64,000 nt of DNA from Cellulophaga sp. BC115SP (lineage in GTDB: Bacteria; Bacteroidota; Bacteroidia; Cytophagales; Spirosomataceae). The DNA lies in assembly GCF_009905545.1 (NCBI RefSeq), contig NZ_JAAALB010000020.1:1-64000 (forward strand), in the 5' to 3' direction. Below, piece after piece: positions 63,333 to 64,000 of this stretch. Numbering within the stretch: position 1 is the stretch's first letter; every line of letters starts with the position of its first letter. The notes beneath the pieces are model-generated. The model was not told where the DNA came from. It searched no databases and worked only from the letters and a program-made list of their open reading frames with translations. The translations under genes and the position numbers were made by a program.

Positions 63333-64000
63333 CTAAAATCCTTTTTTCTCTAGTTCTTGATAAACTTTCTTGGCTATTTTGTAAGCACTATTTGAGCAAG
63401 GAACACCTGCGTAAATTCCCAAATGCAGCAATACTTCCTTTACATCTGACACACTTGCTCCTGTATTCTGAGTAGCTCTGATGTGCATGGCCAATTCTTC
63501 TTCGTGCCCCAAGGAGGCTAAGATGGCAATCGTAATCAAACTTCGCTCTCGTTTGCTGAGTTCGGGTCTTGACCAAACCAATCCCCAAGCACTTTGGGTT
63601 ATATATGACTGAAAATCAGTATCAAAACCACTTTTATTAGCTTCTGCTTTGTCCACATGAGCATTACCCAAAACTGCACGACGGGTTTTCATCCCAAGCT
63701 CATAAAGGGATTCGGTACTAGGCGCAAAAGCAAAAGTGTAAATGAGTGACAGCAACTTTTCGGGAGCATCTACACAAGGGATATGTCCTGACCCCTCTAT
63801 TTCTTCTAGCGAAGCGTGAGGCATTAATGCCACTAACGATTTTACTAATTCAGGAGTAGTAGAAAGGTCTTCTGTTCCAACAACACATAAGGTTTCCGCT
63901 TGGATTTTTTGAACATTTTCGGTCAAATCAGCATCACGAATCGCTTCACAACAATGAATGTAGCCTTTTGGACAACATCTTTCTAGCATCGTTCGATACC
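63333..64000 (-). CDS. Partial: 3-oxoadipate enol-lactonase fused to 4-carboxymuconolactone decarboxylase (PcaD-PcaC, PcaL-type)
   Basis: The frame runs open through the right edge, so the start is outside the window; the visible part is 222 codons. Its first 95 or so residues are the C-terminal part of an alpha/beta hydrolase (PcaD: RTMLERCCPKGYIHCCEAI, then GSGHIPCVDAPEKLL with the catalytic histidine). The remaining 120 residues form a complete carboxymuconolactone decarboxylase domain (PcaC: YELGMKTRRAVLGNAHVD, LSKRERSLITIAILASLG, AMHIRATQNTGAS). It catalyses two successive steps from 4-carboxymuconolactone to 3-oxoadipate. Fusions of this kind (PcaL) are known in actinobacteria. Confidence 0.88.
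   Translation of the reverse strand, partial: YRTMLERCCPKGYIHCCEAIRDADLTENVQKIQAETLCVVGTEDLSTTPELVKSLVALMPHASLEEIEGSGHIPCVDAPEKLLSLIYTFAFAPSTESLYELGMKTRRAVLGNAHVDKAEANKSGFDTDFQSYITQSAWGLVWSRPELSKRERSLITIAILASLGHEEELAMHIRATQNTGASVSDVKEVLLHLGIYAGVPCSNSAYKIAKKVYQELEKKGF

Noticed and set aside
1-64000. tRNA, rRNA, transposase or prophage genes
   Set aside because: None was recognised on either strand; the repeats found have no adjoining transposase in view.

Overview
The window is AT-rich chromosomal DNA from a Bacteroidota bacterium, most likely of the order Cytophagales (family Spirosomataceae, e.g. a Flectobacillus- or Arcicella-like genus). The support is two SusC/SusD pairs, each preceded by an ECF sigma factor and a FecR-type anti-sigma factor, many TonB-dependent and lipoprotein surface systems, a good TAnnTTTG-type -7 box, and few Shine-Dalgarno sequences. 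The genus is an inference. No rRNA, tRNA, CRISPR array, transposase or phage gene was seen.

Layout: (1) 0.4-6.3 kb, minus strand: a TolC / membrane-fusion / RND tripartite efflux operon. (2) 6.6-13.4 kb, minus strand: a TonB-dependent siderophore-type receptor, two ABC-2 permeases, an ABC ATPase and a VanX-like D,D-dipeptidase, ending in a strong terminator. (3) 13.7-17.3 kb, plus strand: a Fic-domain protein behind an array of operator-like repeats, then a GH115 alpha-glucuronidase gene split by an in-frame TGA. (4) 17.5-24.1 kb, minus strand: a second RND efflux operon led by a small reductase-like protein, with a Crp/Fnr regulator upstream. (5) 24.5-36.2 kb, plus strand: a YHS protein, then sigma/FecR/SusC/SusD and a large FG-GAP/UnbV lipoprotein. 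(6) 36.3-37.9 kb: a Fur-family regulator divergent from a thioredoxin-reductase-like flavoprotein. (7) 38.3-50.7 kb, minus strand: a polysaccharide utilisation locus (sigma, FecR, SusC, SusD, heparinase II/III lyase, GH88 unsaturated glucuronyl hydrolase) with an S1 sulfatase beside it, suggesting a sulfated glycosaminoglycan such as heparan sulfate. (8) 50.9-64 kb: an aromatic catabolism island.

The island holds two routes. On the right, running off the window edge, is a nearly complete protocatechuate 3,4-cleavage (beta-ketoadipate) operon: PcaD-PcaC fusion (partial), PcaH, PcaG, fused PcaIJ, PcaF, PcaB. On the left is a meta-cleavage lower pathway: 4-oxalomesaconate hydratase (GalB/PIG-L type), CHA aldolase (RraA type), a 6-phosphogluconate-dehydrogenase-like oxidoreductase, and a 4-oxalomesaconate tautomerase (PrpF/GalD type). 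It is led by a type I (VOC) extradiol dioxygenase instead of a LigAB/GalA enzyme, and LigC and LigI are not in view. Two AraC regulators and a SnoaL-like protein sit between the routes.

Non-coding structure is unusually rich. Degenerate repeats with a strict 7-bp (sometimes 8-bp) phase occupy many intergenic gaps, often touching stop codons. There is also a nested palindromic element near 38.1 kb and a three-copy 105-114 bp tandem element near 53 kb. A shared 17-bp palindrome (consensus TTGCAACAATRTTGCAA) precedes both the TonB receptor and the Fur/flavoprotein pair and is proposed as the operator of the Fur-family protein. All product names come from reading the translated sequence; no database search was run.
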